Assembly: GCA_964059195.1 (NCBI GenBank)
Contig: CAXKWD010000006.1
Span: forward strand, 18,822,629-18,886,628
Source of the DNA: Ectobius pallidus
Taxonomy: Eukaryota > Arthropoda > Insecta > Blattodea > Ectobiidae
DNA: 64,000 nucleotides
Reading direction: 5' to 3'
The notes beneath the pieces were generated by a model that saw only the letters and a program-made list of their open reading frames with translations, was not told the DNA's origin and made no database searches. This document shows, piece after piece, positions 36,686 to 49,950 of the stretch. How positions within the stretch are numbered: the stretch's first letter is position 1; each line of letters begins with the position of its first letter. Made by a program: the position numbers and the translations under genes.

Positions 36686-37187
36686 CTTTAATGTTTGGGA
36701 GGTAGTGCACTTACGGATTTCTTTCACAAATCTAACAATCTCAGTAATTCGAATCTTAACTCATATATGTGAGAAAATTTTTGCTACATCTTTTGCACCG
36801 TTTATTTTGTCTAGGAATTATAAAAATTAAGCTTGCCTAATAGAGACATCAATCATTGTTACGTCACACATTGACTCATTTGCAACATACTGCGACGCAG
36901 CGTATATATTAGCCAGCTACCGTCCCGGGCGGGAAGACAAATGAAGAGCGGGCTCCGAATTGCCTGGCCGGACTGGCTTCGTGAGTGGAATAATTTGCGA
37001 GGTGTATAAACTGTGTTCATTGTTGCCATGCATTACTCTCCGGAGTCAGATCACACAACAGAATAGATCAATCTCCCCTCCGGTCCTGTGCTGCCATCTG
37101 TACTTTATTTCTCGTATTTTCAATCCTGAATGGTAACCAATGAATTGATATTGGGCGTGTATTCTACGTCATCTACATTGAATACAT
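36686..37187. other. Gene-free stretch
   Basis: It holds a GC-richer patch at about 36,918-36,980 (CCCGGGCGGGAAGAC). I see nothing I can name. Confidence 0.4.
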
Positions 37188-37195
37188 GTTATCAC

Positions 37196-37924
37196 TAGAC
37201 TTCGGACTTTTAGGTCGCTAAAAATGCTGTTTTAGGTACCAAAACTAGGCTCTAAAAATTGGAAAATAGGTTAAAAAATCATAAAATAGTCTCTTAAAAA
37301 TCGTTACGTTGCCACTTTTCTGAAATATCTCAATTGCAATGCAGAATAATATATTTATTGAAGTTACCATTAATCAACAATCATGATAAAACACAGATAT
37401 AGGCCTGTGCTACACAGACATATATAGACCTATTACTAGGGCCTGTATTACTACCATAACAGTGAAAACCTAATCCTCGCGCCTAGAAGTTACGCATATC
37501 ATACTAGCATATTCAACCCCTTGTATCTCTCAGTGATTCAGAGAACTGCGTTTTTTATATGGGAGTCGGTAGAAAAACACTACATTTTCTTGGGAGTTCC
37601 AAGGAATTTTTCTACTGAAGACGAAACGTTCCTTACTATTTAACCACGTCACAAATGTGTCGTGTACTGCACATTCCGAGCTAAAAATTTAGTACGAACT
37701 GAAAATAAATGCTAGAATTTATAATAAAAAAATACTTATTTTGAACTTTAGAGGAAAAACAAGCAAAAAAGCCAATATTAGGCTCTAACGTAAAAATAGG
37801 CTGATTTTGGTCCTATAAAAGTATCAGTTTTAGGCATAGTCACTTATGAAACATGCATATACAAGTTTTAGTCCATATATCACTTAAGGATTAAAATAGG
37901 TTTTTACCTAAAATCCGAAGTCTA
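37196..37924. mobile_element. Non-autonomous hAT element with TAGACTTCGGA ends
   Basis: The inverted ends TAGACTTCGGACTTTTAGGT and the complement of TAGACTTCGGATTTTAGGTA are flanked by perfect 8-bp duplications GTTATCAC (37188-37195 and 37925-37932). The AT-rich interior has reiterated TAGG/AAAATAGG words. It has a similar design to the element at 13602-14265 but different termini. No transposase is present. Confidence 0.87.
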
Positions 37925-38279
37925 GTTATCACTAAGTAAATATCTCCCATATTTGATTTGGAGTTTTAAATAACGTAATGACAGTTCTCTACTGCAAATG
38001 TGAAGTGTGTAGGCTAACATAAATTCTTTCAATATTACATTGTAAATCGAACATGGAAAATGCTGCTGTAATTATTGCATGTCGAAGCACGAATTATTAT
38101 TCCATTTGCGAAATATAAACGCCCTGTGTTGAAACTTAAACTGTAGCCTATGACAAATATACAAACAAACTAGCTTACTGTAACGTATAACCTCCATTAT
38201 CCAGTCCACGGTATAACCGGGAAGACGAGACAAAATTCGCGATTGTAATTTAGTCTTTAACTCATTATTCAAGTCTTGT

Positions 38280-39125
38280 CTCATCATATAGTATTACAGC
38301 TAATATATCATATTATATCTGTTTACAACTCAAGCATTACCTAATCATTTAGTATTACAGCTAATATATTATCACATTGTTTCTGTTTTACTATGCAAGT
38401 CTTATCTCATCATATGCTATTACATCTAATATATCTCATTGTTTCTGTTATTTATTATTCAAGTGTTATATCATCATATAGTATTTGCCTACATCTAATA
38501 TATCTCATTGCTTCTGTTTATTCACTATTCAAGTGTTATCCTACGTCTAATATATCTCATTGTTTCTGTTGATTTACTTTTCAGGTGTTATCTCATCATA
38601 TAATATTAATCTAATATATCTCATTGTTTCTGTTATTTACTATTCAAGTGTTATCTCATCATATAGTATTAGCCTACATCTAATATATCTCATTGTTTCT
38701 GTTTATTTACTACTCAAGTATTATCTCATCATATAGTATTAGCCTACATCTGATATATCTCATTGTTTCTGTGTCTTTTCTCATCATATAATGTTACATA
38801 TAATATGTTTTACATATGTATTACATATAATTTGTTTTTGTTTATTTACTATTCAAGTGTTATCTCATCACATAGTATTACCACTAATATATCTTATTGT
38901 TTGTATTTATTTATTATCTAAGTATAATCTCATAATAAAGTATTATATCTAATATATATCTTATCTCATCAGTATTACATCTAATATATCTCATTGATTC
39001 TGTTTATTTATTGTTCAAGTGTTTTCTCATCGTATAGTATTAACCTACACCTAATATTTCTCATTGTTTCTGTTTATTTACTATTCAAATGTTATGTCAT
39101 CACATTTAATATATCACATTGTTTT
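38280..39125. repeat. AT-rich minisatellite, about 70-75-bp unit
   Basis: At least ten irregular units share the order CTCATCATATAGTATTA, CATCTAATATATCTCATTG, TTTCTGTTTATTTACTATTC and AAGTGTTAT. Units vary by internal deletions and substitutions, and there is no coding content. Confidence 0.9.
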
Positions 39126-39356
39126 GGTTTATTTGTTTGTTTCGTGTAATTCACAGTAATATGCTCATTCTCAGGGTCGTAATACTCGTCTCCTAAATGT
39201 GTATCTATATTTAGAGCAAAGTGCTGCCTGCTTTTAACACATCCATTCATTTTTCTCTTTTTTTCCTAAATTATAGAATGTAACCATATAATCTCAAGGA
39301 AGTATCATTTCGAGCCTGGTGTGGAAAATGTAACTATAAAGAGATCTGCAATTGCA

Positions 39357-39462
39357 TTGTCCATGTACATTGGAATAATTCAAAATTATTTTATATTTTA
39401 AACAACTATTTGTCCATGTACATTGGAATAATTCAAAATTATTTTATATTTTAAACAACTAT
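39357..39462. repeat. Perfect tandem duplication, 2 x 53 bp
   Basis: TTGTCCATGTACATTGGAAT and the following bases through AACAACTAT recur exactly at an offset of 53 bp (39357-39409 and 39410-39462). Confidence 0.93.
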
Positions 39463-40150
39463 TTGTTTAAAATCCTCTCAAACATTGTAATATATTATTT
39501 TAAATGCAGTAAGGTGACTGCTGAATGCAATAATTACTAAATGAAAAATGAAATTCTTTAGCCACAAGTAAATACCTTTCACTTTGTTTTTATAATTATA
39601 TACTGAAAATAAACGCAGGAAACTAGCACTTCTGTTATCCGAGCCATTTTCATATAAACTTACACAGCTTTCTAATTTCAAATCCGTACGTGAACACCAT
39701 GGTGTAAACTTACTTTGTTAGGTCAGTTATATAAGTATGATGTGTTCATATGCCTAACTGGGGTCTGCATTCATTTGTACAAATTATAAATTAGAATTTT
39801 TTCACATAATTTAAATTAGAATGATTCGACGATGTGCCATAAGTCAACATGTGTCAAGAAGTAACTTTATTACCAGAGAGTAATAAATGTCAATTGTGCT
39901 TTTTGTTAGGCTTATATTCCTTAGCATTGTTACACATTATTATCGGAAATATGAAACAAGTAGATATACAAATACAGTGATACGCATATTCTTTTTGAGA
40001 TTAGGGCGAGCTTCAAAATTTTCTCCTCTCGTCATTAAAATTAGTCGATCTTGGAAATTTAAAATGTCTGTGTTGGCAAAGAAGAATAATTATCTTGAAA
40101 ATTTTACCAAATTCTATTTGGATTAAACAACCAACCTGTCCATCAGTTAC
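39463..40150. other. Gene-free stretch
   Basis: Two small open frames (39478-39681 minus, 39887-40126 plus) have no recognisable similarity. Nothing else is seen. Confidence 0.4.
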
Positions 40151-40936
40151 AATACAAGCTACACAATAATTGTTCCAACAATCAAGCAGTACAATTCGAC
40201 ATAATCAAAGCAGTGGAAATGCTAGAAGACATAGACACAAACGGATTAGAAAAATCAGTCGCAATTCACACCGACAGCAAGATAACTCTCGATCTGCTCA
40301 GCAACCACAAGAAACATAACGAATTAATCGACAGAATCCGATGCATCACGGCACACCTACAACGGCATAATTGGGTACTCCATTTCACTTGGGTGAAAGC
40401 CCACGTCGGAAACACAGGCAACGAAAAGGCAGACTGTCTGGCTAAGCAGGATGCAGGCAGCAGGCAGCACTCAAGCAGAAGCAGCTTTCAACAGGACACC
40501 ATTAAGCGCGGTCAAAAGAACTCTAAAAGCCAATTGCTTGGAAAGGTGGGAAACAGAGTGGCAAGCTACAACCAAAGGTGCTATAACAAAAGCCTTCTTT
40601 CCTACTGTACAATGTAGATTACGGCTAAAAATCACCCTCACACATAACTTCACAGTGTTAACGACAGGACACGGCAAACTTGGCGCATACCTACACCGGT
40701 TCAAAATAATCGAAGACCCGACCTGCATCTGCAATAGAAACATTCAAACAATTGACCATATTTTGTTCGAGTGCGAAGTGCTAAAAAATGAAAGAAAAAC
40801 ACTAGAAACAACCATCCTTAGATTAGGGGGACATTGGCCAGCAGATAAAAGAGAACAAGTGAATAAATACTTAAAATATTTTCAGAAATTTGTAAACGGC
40901 ATAGATTTTGACACGCTACACAAAATTGTAATCTAG
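40151..40936 (+). pseudogene. LINE RNase H and C-terminal domain, frameshifted
   Basis: The first frame (to about 40,455) has RNase H landmarks: HTDSKITLDLL with the catalytic Asp, and FTWVKAHVGNTGNEKADCLA with the His and last Asp. The sequence then shifts to the next frame near 40,450-40,470 and continues as QAAGSTQAEA.. to RLRLKITLTHNFTVLTTGHG and CICNRNIQTIDHILFECEVL, a C-x-C..H..C motif typical of the end of R1/I-type proteins. The frameshift and truncation make it non-functional. Confidence 0.82.
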
Positions 40937-41033
40937 GCTAAGTATTTACTACATAGACTGTAATTAACACACCAAACATGTAATATTGCGCTATGCAATG
41001 GAGCATGTAGCTAATAAAGGATTTAAAAAAAAT
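40151..41033 (+). mobile_element. 5'-truncated non-LTR retrotransposon with RNase H (R1/I-like)
   Basis: Only the RNase H and C-terminal part of the second frame is present, followed by a short 3' UTR (from 40937) ending GATTTAAAAAAAATA, a poly(A) tail. This is a typical 5'-truncated LINE insertion. The clade is inferred from the RNase H and the C-terminal Cys/His region. Confidence 0.78.
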
Positions 41034-43644
41034 ACATCCTGAATAGCCATTTGTTCAAATTACTCTACTTCGTTTATTCTCTTCCAGATTTAACTTATAT
41101 CTGAATAGAGATATGAAATAACTGAGGTCAATGTGTCTATTGAATGTGAATATTTTATCGTACTTTACAGTAGGTTATGGCAGTTCCACATTTCAAGTCT
41201 AGACGCCTGGACTAACTGTAAATTGGAAAGTCGCTCTAAATTTCCAACCAAACTTCTTTTTAATAATTGGCAGATGGACTAGAATCATCATACATACATT
41301 TTCTCGTCTAAACTCCTGCTAGCATCTATATCAATCCTGTCACCATTGGCATTCAGTACTTCCCTATACTCTCATCGCAGTTTTTCTCCCATGATACCTG
41401 TAATATTTCGTCTCAGTCGTTTCTGTAGCTCAGTAGCAGTACGAGTAGAGTAGGATTACCTCCACAACGTCTCTGGGTTTTTAGGAGCGAGTCTCACCGC
41501 TCGTAGAGTTCCTGCCTAGGGGAGGTAGCTGCACCCTGATTGGCTGTCCCACTCCACGTGTTGTCTGTCTCTGTCTCTCCGGCATTATCCCTCCACTCAA
41601 CTATTATAGTATTTTCTACGACTGGCGACATGCTGCATGATGTTCACTCTCTGCCCAGCGGTAGCTTACTGATCTTACGCGCACCGAATTCGCGCATCTT
41701 GGTAACGAGACGTAACGAGATGCCCGCTGGCTGGGTTAGTCTTCAAGGCCAGAGACTTTGTGGGAATAATCCAACTCTAACTCAGCACTAGTCTGGTAAA
41801 CAAAGGGTCGTCGGATCAAACCTGACTAGAAGCTCTTACTTTATATTAAGAAAATGTATATAATTATCACACTAATTGCCAATAAGAATTCGAATAGACC
41901 TATTCACTTTTATGAGTTAAAGGCGTGGATTTTTCTTTTCCATTATCAAATATCAACTTAAATAATTATTTCCTTCATACTTTAATCGTTTTCGCGTATA
42001 TTTTCGTCGTGTCACGTTCCCAGCAGACATTTAACTTAAGGTAAGATGGCAGCATTTTTCAGTACTGACCATGTTACCGTGAAAATATTGCCAGTGGCTT
42101 TCAATTTACTGCAATAATTCTTTTGCACTGTTACTGAACATTTTTATTTCTTCTTTTTCTTTCAATTTCATTCCTAGGGCTTCAATATGAATGACTTAAC
42201 ATGTTCAGACCGATAAGATACTAACATATGATGAAGATGCCTAATTAAACGAAAGCATATTATTTTCAGAAATTTAGTTGTTCAGGGCAAGGACTCTTCC
42301 AAACTGTTGACCGCAGTTCATACTTCAGTTCTCATTGTGTAATTGAATCATCTTCAAGTCTGAAGTGAAAGGAAGAAAAATAATTTGTCATGAGATAAGT
42401 TTATATTGATAATACATAACTAGAATCAAGCGATACTGTTTACTTTAATTGTATCAGTATAAATATAAAGCTTTTCTATGTACAAAAACTTTGTTAGCTG
42501 ATAATAGGCTGTAATTTTCATTTGAAAGTTTGTACTTGGTATTCATCTACATTTGAAAGGTCTGGTTAAATACAGGGCTTTAGAATAAAACCTTTGCTGT
42601 TCGCACGGTGTTTCGCTGCCGGCAGCTGGGCAGGCAGGAGCCGGCTTTACTCGCACCTACACTCCCCTTCTTAGAACGTGGATAAAATCTTACCTTACAA
42701 ATATCGTTCTCTCTCATGTAAACAGGCATTCTGGTTGACACGATTAGGTAGGGAAACGAATTTTGATCCCGTTTTTTCAACAGCTGATGGGTGGTTTCAA
42801 CGAGATCCAGTCACTGCCCATGCAGCAAAATAGTCTGAATAAACTTAGGAAGTGTTTGAAGAGAGTGATTTGTGCTGGTGTATGTGAGGGGTACCCTGAC
42901 AAATCCTCACACACTGAAACAAGGGGAAGACATTAGGAATGAAATCAGAAACATTACTGTTTCCGAAGCTATCGGGAATCTCAAAACAAAAACACAACTG
43001 TCCTCTATAACTCCAATAGAAGAGTGAGTAGTGAACGACTAAGCTTGCGTTTTCGTGGATCTAATTTCAGGTGAGTCCGTAACGAATGACGTCACAATGT
43101 TTCAGCCATTTCCTCTTTTCCTACATATTGTCAGTTTTTTGACACACACACACTCTATTTTTGTTTTGAATATCCTTCATCTTTCTCGTGTGATTAATTG
43201 TTTGATTCATTTCTATTCATGTATTTGGAGTTTTCTGTTTTTTTATTTCTTCTAGTTTGTTACTTTTCGTTCTTCCCTCCCTTTGAAGCCTCAAGCTTAA
43301 CCTCTAATTTAGCCTGCTAACGCTATTTGTCAATTATGTGTTTTACTTATTATAATTATGAAAAGAAATAAGAATTTATGATAGTTTTGATAAGCAAGAA
43401 TATATTTTGTGTTTGCTTGAATCATTGAAGTGTTCCTTTCACTTATTTATTTCTGTGAGTTTTCTTCCGAGTATGATTATTTTCGAAAGACAATTGTGCA
43501 GGCCAGTAATAGTTGTAGTGCAGTTTAGATTGCTTATTTGCCCTATTGTCTGGAGGTGGGGTGAGATTGATGGTTTAGTGGGCCATGGGAATTTAGTTAT
43601 GACGTTACGATCACAAATTTTACAGGTAATACATTTATAACTTA
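41034..43644. other. 2.6 kb without recognisable genes
   Basis: Open frames are short and show no motifs. A GC-richer segment at about 41,400-41,770 has weak tRNA-like wording (CTGTAGCTCAGTAGCAGTA near 41,424) that may be SINE debris. No element borders are found. Confidence 0.4.
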
Positions 43645-43646
43645 TA

Positions 43647-45306
43647 CAGTGAGTCCCACGCAAGAGTTGGCCAATGACGCGGGTTTCTGCGTCGCGGCTG
43701 GCGCAGCTCCAACTCCCGAGCGATCGGGTGAAATATCTACGCAAATAATGCCGCGGTCGGTGTAATGATTCAGGTTCTCACATTTAGGGGAGACCGGCCT
43801 TGGTTGTCACACGGGATGGTTGTCTCACTAGTATGTAACTGGATACTCAGTTCGCAGGAGTGATTGTTTTTAAGTGGGAAAGATGCTCCCTTGACCATTA
43901 GCACCCCTTGCAGTTTCCCACGAAGCAGGCGTTAGTTTTGTGTCCATTGTTGAAAGATTTGTGATTTGCTGTGTTGAAAATAAAATATTTGCTCTGAAGT
44001 TTACTTCTACTTCTTCGTAAACGGATAAGTTTACAAATATCTTCTATATTACGTTAAACAATACATTTATTTAGGAGTATATTGCTATATTCTTTTCGGC
44101 TTTTGCTTGGTAGAAAAGCTCACTAGAGCAATGGAATTCCGAAATGGCGTCAAGGGGTTGGTTGTCACATGTGACTTCCATCCCCGTCCGGATTGGTTGT
44201 CTCGTGTGACAATAGACCAAATTAGAATCCTAACTTAAGAGATTGAAGGTGATGAAAATTTCTATGATATAATAATGTTTATTCATTTTTCTATAAATTT
44301 TAAAGAAACAAAAAGTTCCTTGTTAGACTCAACCCCATGTATCAGTCAAAAGTTTAATCTGTCACATGATACACCACTTTGTTTTTGTCAGTAGTTTAAT
44401 AATATTGATGTTATATTATGGGAATGCTTTCCTGAGTATTAAATACCACACAGTTGAACTTACAACATTTTTATTCAAGTTATTTTTTGCAATGTGACAA
44501 CCAACCCCAATGACTGTGACAACCAACCCTGAGCTGGGGTAGTATGTCACGTTTTACCTTTTTTTAAGATTATATTTAAACACTTTCTGTTTCATTGTTT
44601 GTTTTGAACTTTGTTTTACAATATGCCAAAGAGTTGAAAAGACAGATTTGATAATTAGTTAAATAAAAAACCAATACGAATAATTAATAAATCTATTTCA
44701 TTGAAAAGTGTGACAACCAAGGCCGGTCTTCCCTACAGTTAAAATTACAATGGAAATAACCACGTACCTCATCACAAGAGATGTTGGAAATGTTCTCCTC
44801 TTGAATACGCACAACACTGGCGCCTTTATAGGAAATTTTCTTTCACGCGCATAAGTTCAGCTTCCGAGATAGAGTTAATTTCTTTTGTGATATTGTCTTT
44901 AAGTTCTTCTTATGTACGGCAAATTGACCTATAAACTTTATTTTTCAAGTTTCCCCATAAATAATACTTACATACTGTTAGAAGAACTTAAAGACAATAT
45001 CACATAGGCCTATCACAAGAGAAAGTAACTCTGTCGGGGAAGCTGAACTCATGCGCGTGAAAGAAAATTTCCTAAAAAGTTGCCAGTATTGTGTGGGTGC
45101 AAGAGGAGAACATTTGCAACATCTCTTGTGATGAGGTACGTGTTATTTTCATTGTGATTTTAACTGCAAATGTGAGAATCTGAATCTTTACACCGACCGC
45201 GGCATTATTAGCGTAGATATTTCACCCGATCGCTCGGGAGTTGGAGCTGTGCCAGCCGCGACGCAGAAACCCGCGTCATTGGCCAACTCTTGCGTGGGAC
45301 TCACTG
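43647..45306. mobile_element. Foldback MITE with CAGTGAGTCCC ends, copy B, interrupted
   Basis: The inverted ends are the same as copy A (29746-30393), with TA on both sides (43645-43646 and 45307-45308). Its left arm is interrupted by a 947-bp element at 43787-44733. Without the insert it is about 0.7 kb and closely resembles copy A, including the central GAACTTAAAGACAATATCAC. Confidence 0.87.
43787..44733. mobile_element. TA-flanked element nested in the foldback MITE
   Basis: The inverted ends are GGGGAGACCGGCCTTGGTTG and the complement of GGGAAGACCGGCCTTGGTTG, with the match extending through TCACAC. TA lies on both sides (43785-43786 and 44734-44735). Comparison with the uninterrupted right arm of the host MITE fits a TA target. 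GTGACAACCA-type words recur inside. No transposase is seen. Confidence 0.8.
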
Positions 45307-47019
45307 TATTTGTATCAAGACGGAAATCCGTCATTTTGCACATAGCGGTGCATACATCCATATTATTTGCAAAGCCTAAGTGCAGGGTGGAAATAGGATT
45401 TAACAGCTAGTTGAATATGAATGACGTCATCACTCTTGTTGTTCGCATGACTGCGTTCAGAGGGCAGCACCTGTGAACCAAGACACGGACACGCCAAACA
45501 TTTAACAACACAATTCGTCATTATTCTGCATTCCTGCATAACATTACCATAGAGAAGATCAGAGTGGAGTTACACACTCCAGTGATATCGTTGTAGTGGA
45601 GATGTGCATATCCGTGTAATTACAATTTAGTCCACAGCTGAGCGAATAAAAAAGAATGCCTGTTCCATATAATGTGTTATGTCTGACTGTGCAAATCATT
45701 TATTACTGAATCCACAACTGAATTGCTAATTCTATAAATTACAAACGGTTTAATTGATTTTTGGTAACGTTTCTAAAATATCTATCACCACAAACTTCGC
45801 TACTCCACTACTCCACTACATTTCTGCTCACAAAGCTATTTCATAAACATTACAATTCTACAGTTGTCACGTGATAGTCAAATGTTTTACAATCATACAA
45901 TGCGACATGTCTCTGTTTCGTAAGGCAATATGTCAAAATTACAGTTGACAATTATTTAATTGTCATGGCTATTTTACAATGGACATACGGAAATATGCTA
46001 AAAATCATAATTTCTTATAATTCTCATTTATTAAACAACTTAATGTGAAATACTTTCTTTACAATTGTACCGGGTTTTAGGAATTGAGAATGTATTTGAA
46101 GATGATGTGCAGTCAAGAGAGAGAGGACAATATATACGGATACCTCAGTAAAGAAAATTTTAAACTGGAATAATATACTAGGTTAGCTTCTAGAATAATC
46201 AAACATAAGGAGCACTAACCGGTACTAAGGGGGGGAAATAACTCTGAAACAACCACAGATTAATAATGTAATATTTTAGGAAGCACCAGGATAAATTCTA
46301 AGCCCTACCCAGAAGTAGTAAGATCGAACTGAGTTCTGAATGGACGGTGGAGATAATGGGATGAAACGCCAGGACCAGAAAAACAGAAGTAAATTTCATA
46401 AACAATGCAACAATGAGTGTATTTTTAACTAGAAATATAATATACAATAAATAGTAAATTTCCAATATGCTTTTCTCAACCTACTCTCTCCAATTTGAAC
46501 AACTCCAGTATCCACCTGAATACTCTAATAATGTTATAGTCTTTAGATTAGATAATCCTTAGGTACCAACATTCTTATGTGAGAACATTTACAGTTACTG
46601 TTCTCGAATGCAATATTAAAAGCACAGCAATTAATTTCATACACTAAAGGTAATAAGACCTATCATACTTATAAACAATTATAATAATAATACAATCCTT
46701 CTTTGAAGTTGATAATCGAGGGACTGGTTTTCACAGTATCACATCGAAGAAGCTATCTCTCTTTTTTATAGACAATAATTCAGATTGTCACAAATTGTAA
46801 GTATGGTAATCAACTGACCTATCGATACCAAAGCATAACTCAAAAATCCCTAGGTTATGATTAATAACCAAGAATAGGAAGTCACCTTAGATACATCAGA
46901 ATTCTATAGGGAACGCAGAATCTAATTTTGAAGGGAGTTAAATACTCGCTTTTAAATAGCATAATAGAAATAATGTAGAAATAATCAAGTTTCAATAAAC
47001 AAAGAGAAGAATGGAATGG

Positions 47020-47440
47020 CGTAGGCCTACAACTTCAGTACTCCAATCTTTTAGAATAATAATTGATTACTGTTAACTCAGTTTGGTACAAACAAGACTC
47101 CGTTATCCAAAGTTAAGTTTAAATACTATAGGCCTACAATCTTTATAATGCAATAGGAATGCAATCTCTTTAGAATAATAGTCAATTACTGTTAACTCAG
47201 TTTGGTATAAAGCCAAATTCAAAAAAGCAAGATAAAGTATAAAATGTCCTAGGCCTATAACTTCAGTGATACAGCCTTTCAGAATATAAGGATTAATGAC
47301 TGTTAACTTCGTTTAATATACGCCAATATTCAATTATGCAAGGTTATGTATGAAATGGAGTAGTCCTTGAAATCTTCATAATAGAAAATCTATGCAAGCT
47401 CGTTAGAATAATAATTAATTACTGTTAGACACATTTACGA
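47020..47440. repeat. Diverged tandem repeat, about 108-123-bp unit, four units
   Basis: AGAATAATAATTGATTACTG and variants followed by TTAACTCAGTTTGGTA recur near 47,055, 47,172, 47,281 and 47,404. Units are diverged with indels. Confidence 0.65.
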
Positions 47441-48589
47441 CTAATACCAACATGAATTTAGCATAAAAATAAGGGTAAGAAAGGTGACTATACAAGAACC
47501 ACCGTTCGGTAGAAAATATAAATCAATGACCACCAAACATACGATCAACGTACCACCTTTAAAGCAAATGCATACTCGCAGTAACTAGATTGCTTAAGCT
47601 GCATATTACACCCAAGGATGACAATCATTTAAGAATCAAAAATATCATAACCTTGCATGGGAAATATTTCTAGTGAGAACCAGTCCTTCGTCTAATTTCA
47701 AACACACTAAGTTAATAACCTTCCTATGAATAGAAATGTGATATAACCAAAGTTACGTCTTGGGTGTCTTGTGACGAGTTTAAAGTTAAGGAAATTCAAC
47801 GGGAACGAGCCCGATAACAATTCTAGATTCTGAGATTTCATTATAAGTGGCATTCATCTGTAAAATGGCTTCCGCTAGAAGCATGACTAGAATCCGGCAT
47901 TATAACTGACATGGAATAGAAAAAATGTGAAGGGATTTACTATCCACGAATGACTCTAATATATATATATAAGATAACCATGATTAAATTCACTTACAGT
48001 AATTCATCCCGGCGACGCCGTGAGGCACATCCTTAGTCCCAGAAAACTACATTATACACTAAGCTGCATTCAACACCAACTCAACTAGCTAGTTCGCCAC
48101 AACCCACCAAGAAAACTCTGAGACGCCGGAAGCGCCGCTATACGGGAAAATTTCAAACCCTAAAGCAATACGTCACAGAAAACAACTGAATCTGAAATTG
48201 CACTAGAATAAGGGTGAGATCGGAAATGTAAATTAACAAAGAGGAGGCCAGAAAATATTTACAAATAAATGAATGCCCACAAGATTACAATCCTCCCTCT
48301 TCACCCCGGAATAATAGGCACCCCAACACAAAACGCGAGGAAATACATTTCAACCTCACTATCAAAGTTTGTATGTCAAAATTTTTACATCAATTTTCAA
48401 CTTCACTAGGACACACTGGGTGTTAATTATAACACAAATATTCAACACTAAACACCCTTATCATAAATAGTATTACCTGAGTACTTGTAAATTGCTTGAT
48501 TAGCAGCATAATATAAAATAGGCCTATATCAAAATTCACACTTATAAATATCACCCATTGCAAACACACACAAAATTAAATATGGATCT

Positions 48590-48712
48590 GCCAAATCAAA
48601 TTCAAATAACCCTCACAAGAAATGGTAACTATCTCAATCTTAATTTAAATTAACACAACCAATGGAAATTACCCTCACAAGAAATGCTATCTATGTCAAT
48701 ATGAACTTAAAT
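48590..48712. repeat. Diverged direct repeat, about 67-70-bp offset
   Basis: ACCCTCACAAGAAATGGTAA..AACTTAAATTAA-type blocks occur twice (ACCCTCACAAGAAATG near 48,609 and 48,671), each followed by CTAT..CAAT and AATTAA. It is a small old duplication. Confidence 0.6.
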
Positions 48713-48939
48713 TAAAACAAAATTGAAAGAGAGAGACATTTAATCTTTATATGAATCCTAAATCTGCATATTGAATGCAGCAAGAAAGTCTACTCAAATC
48801 CGAAAATGTTTCTGAGGATCAAGATTTCTCCTCCTATTTCTTTTTGAAATATATATATTTATGTTTCAGGGTCCAAAATAACACTCCACACATGAGTGGA
48901 CTATTATTCTCACTACCACCATCTGTAAATAGTCACGTG

Positions 48940-49606
48940 AGTAGTTATAGTGGGCGTTTAAAGTAAAATGGCCGCCACCCGACCCCGCCCCGGCGTCGCG
49001 TCGTCGCCCCCCTTGAAACATGTCACGACATGCACCAACGCGAGGTCCTTTGCTCCATGACGTCATAGGAATTTTTCAAACAAAAGGATACGCTCTTACG
49101 TGTTATGGTATCCCCTGGTTCATACCACTTAGGTCCTTTGCTCCATGACGTAGTTTATTATGCAAATACGTTCTAAGAAAAAAACGTTCATATCCTATTA
49201 GCAAATCTAGCATGTGGATGGAGTTACTGTAACAAGCACTATACATAACATCATGACTAAGAGGAAAAGAATTCCTTTCAACAGCTTATCTTTTTTTTTT
49301 TTTTTTTTTTTTTTGCGAAACAACAGGAACACGGAAGTTTTTCTTAAGGGAGAGAGAATTTTAAAGGTGTGACGTCTAAGCACTATACATAACATCCTGA
49401 CTAAGAGGAAAAGAATTCCTTTCAACAGCTTATCTTTTTTTTGCGAAACAACAAAAAAAACACGGAAGTGTAGCCCTGGAATGTATCCCTTGGCTTGTTT
49501 AGAGATAAAATATGTGATACAATCTTTTCTCTTGGGGGAGAGAGAATTTTAAAGGTGTGACGTCATTAATGTAAGTGTTTCAGTTTTCTGTATAAATACA
49601 GGTTTC
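48940..49606 (+). repeat. Polinton left terminal inverted repeat
   Basis: About 667 bp matching the complement of 62057-62709. I saw about one substitution, plus differences in the lengths of A/T runs (26 T at about 49,290 against 15 in the other arm). Inside it, a roughly 142-bp unit is repeated (ACTATACATAACATC.. at about 49,239 and 49,381), and GGTCCTTTGCTCCATGACGT occurs twice (about 49,048 and 49,133). A TATAAATA at 49591-49598 lies at the inner edge and faces inward. A GTAAGT splice-donor-like site follows at 49671. Confidence 0.94.
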
Positions 49607-49950
49607 TGTACAGTTCTAAGTTAAGAGTGACCTCATAGTGTGTTTGCGAAGTCATCCATCTGATCCTCTGGTAAGTAATCATATTTTCTTTTATTTACTA
49701 ATAATTAAGTGACAGTTTATTGTTTTTTTTTAAATGATTGCGCTGGGCTTTTATAGTGAAGCCGCTCTTTATTAATTGACTCAAGGATTTTATAATAACA
49801 GTTTTAGTACAAAATGTTTGTGGTTCAGAGCTATGAAAATTGTAAGTAAAAATAAAACCTAATATATGTTCATTGTGTGCGTTTCCACCTAATTATATAG
49901 ATAGTTTGAATTAAAGAAGTTTCGGTGTCACAACAAAACAAATATGAAAG

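Larger units (their letters stand above)
45309..48933. other. 3.6 kb of AT-rich DNA with degenerate repeats
   Basis: No gene is recognised. Diverged tandem units occur at 47,020-47,440 and about 48,590-48,710. It directly abuts the left target-site duplication of the Polinton. Confidence 0.45.

Noticed and set aside
38280..39125. Possible CRISPR array
   Set aside because: Units are irregular, AT-rich and contiguous, without repeat/unique-spacer alternation, in a eukaryotic context.
48866..49066. 66-codon open frame present at both Polinton ends
   Set aside because: It spans the element border and the TIR, and is duplicated only because the TIRs are. It has no similarity to known proteins.
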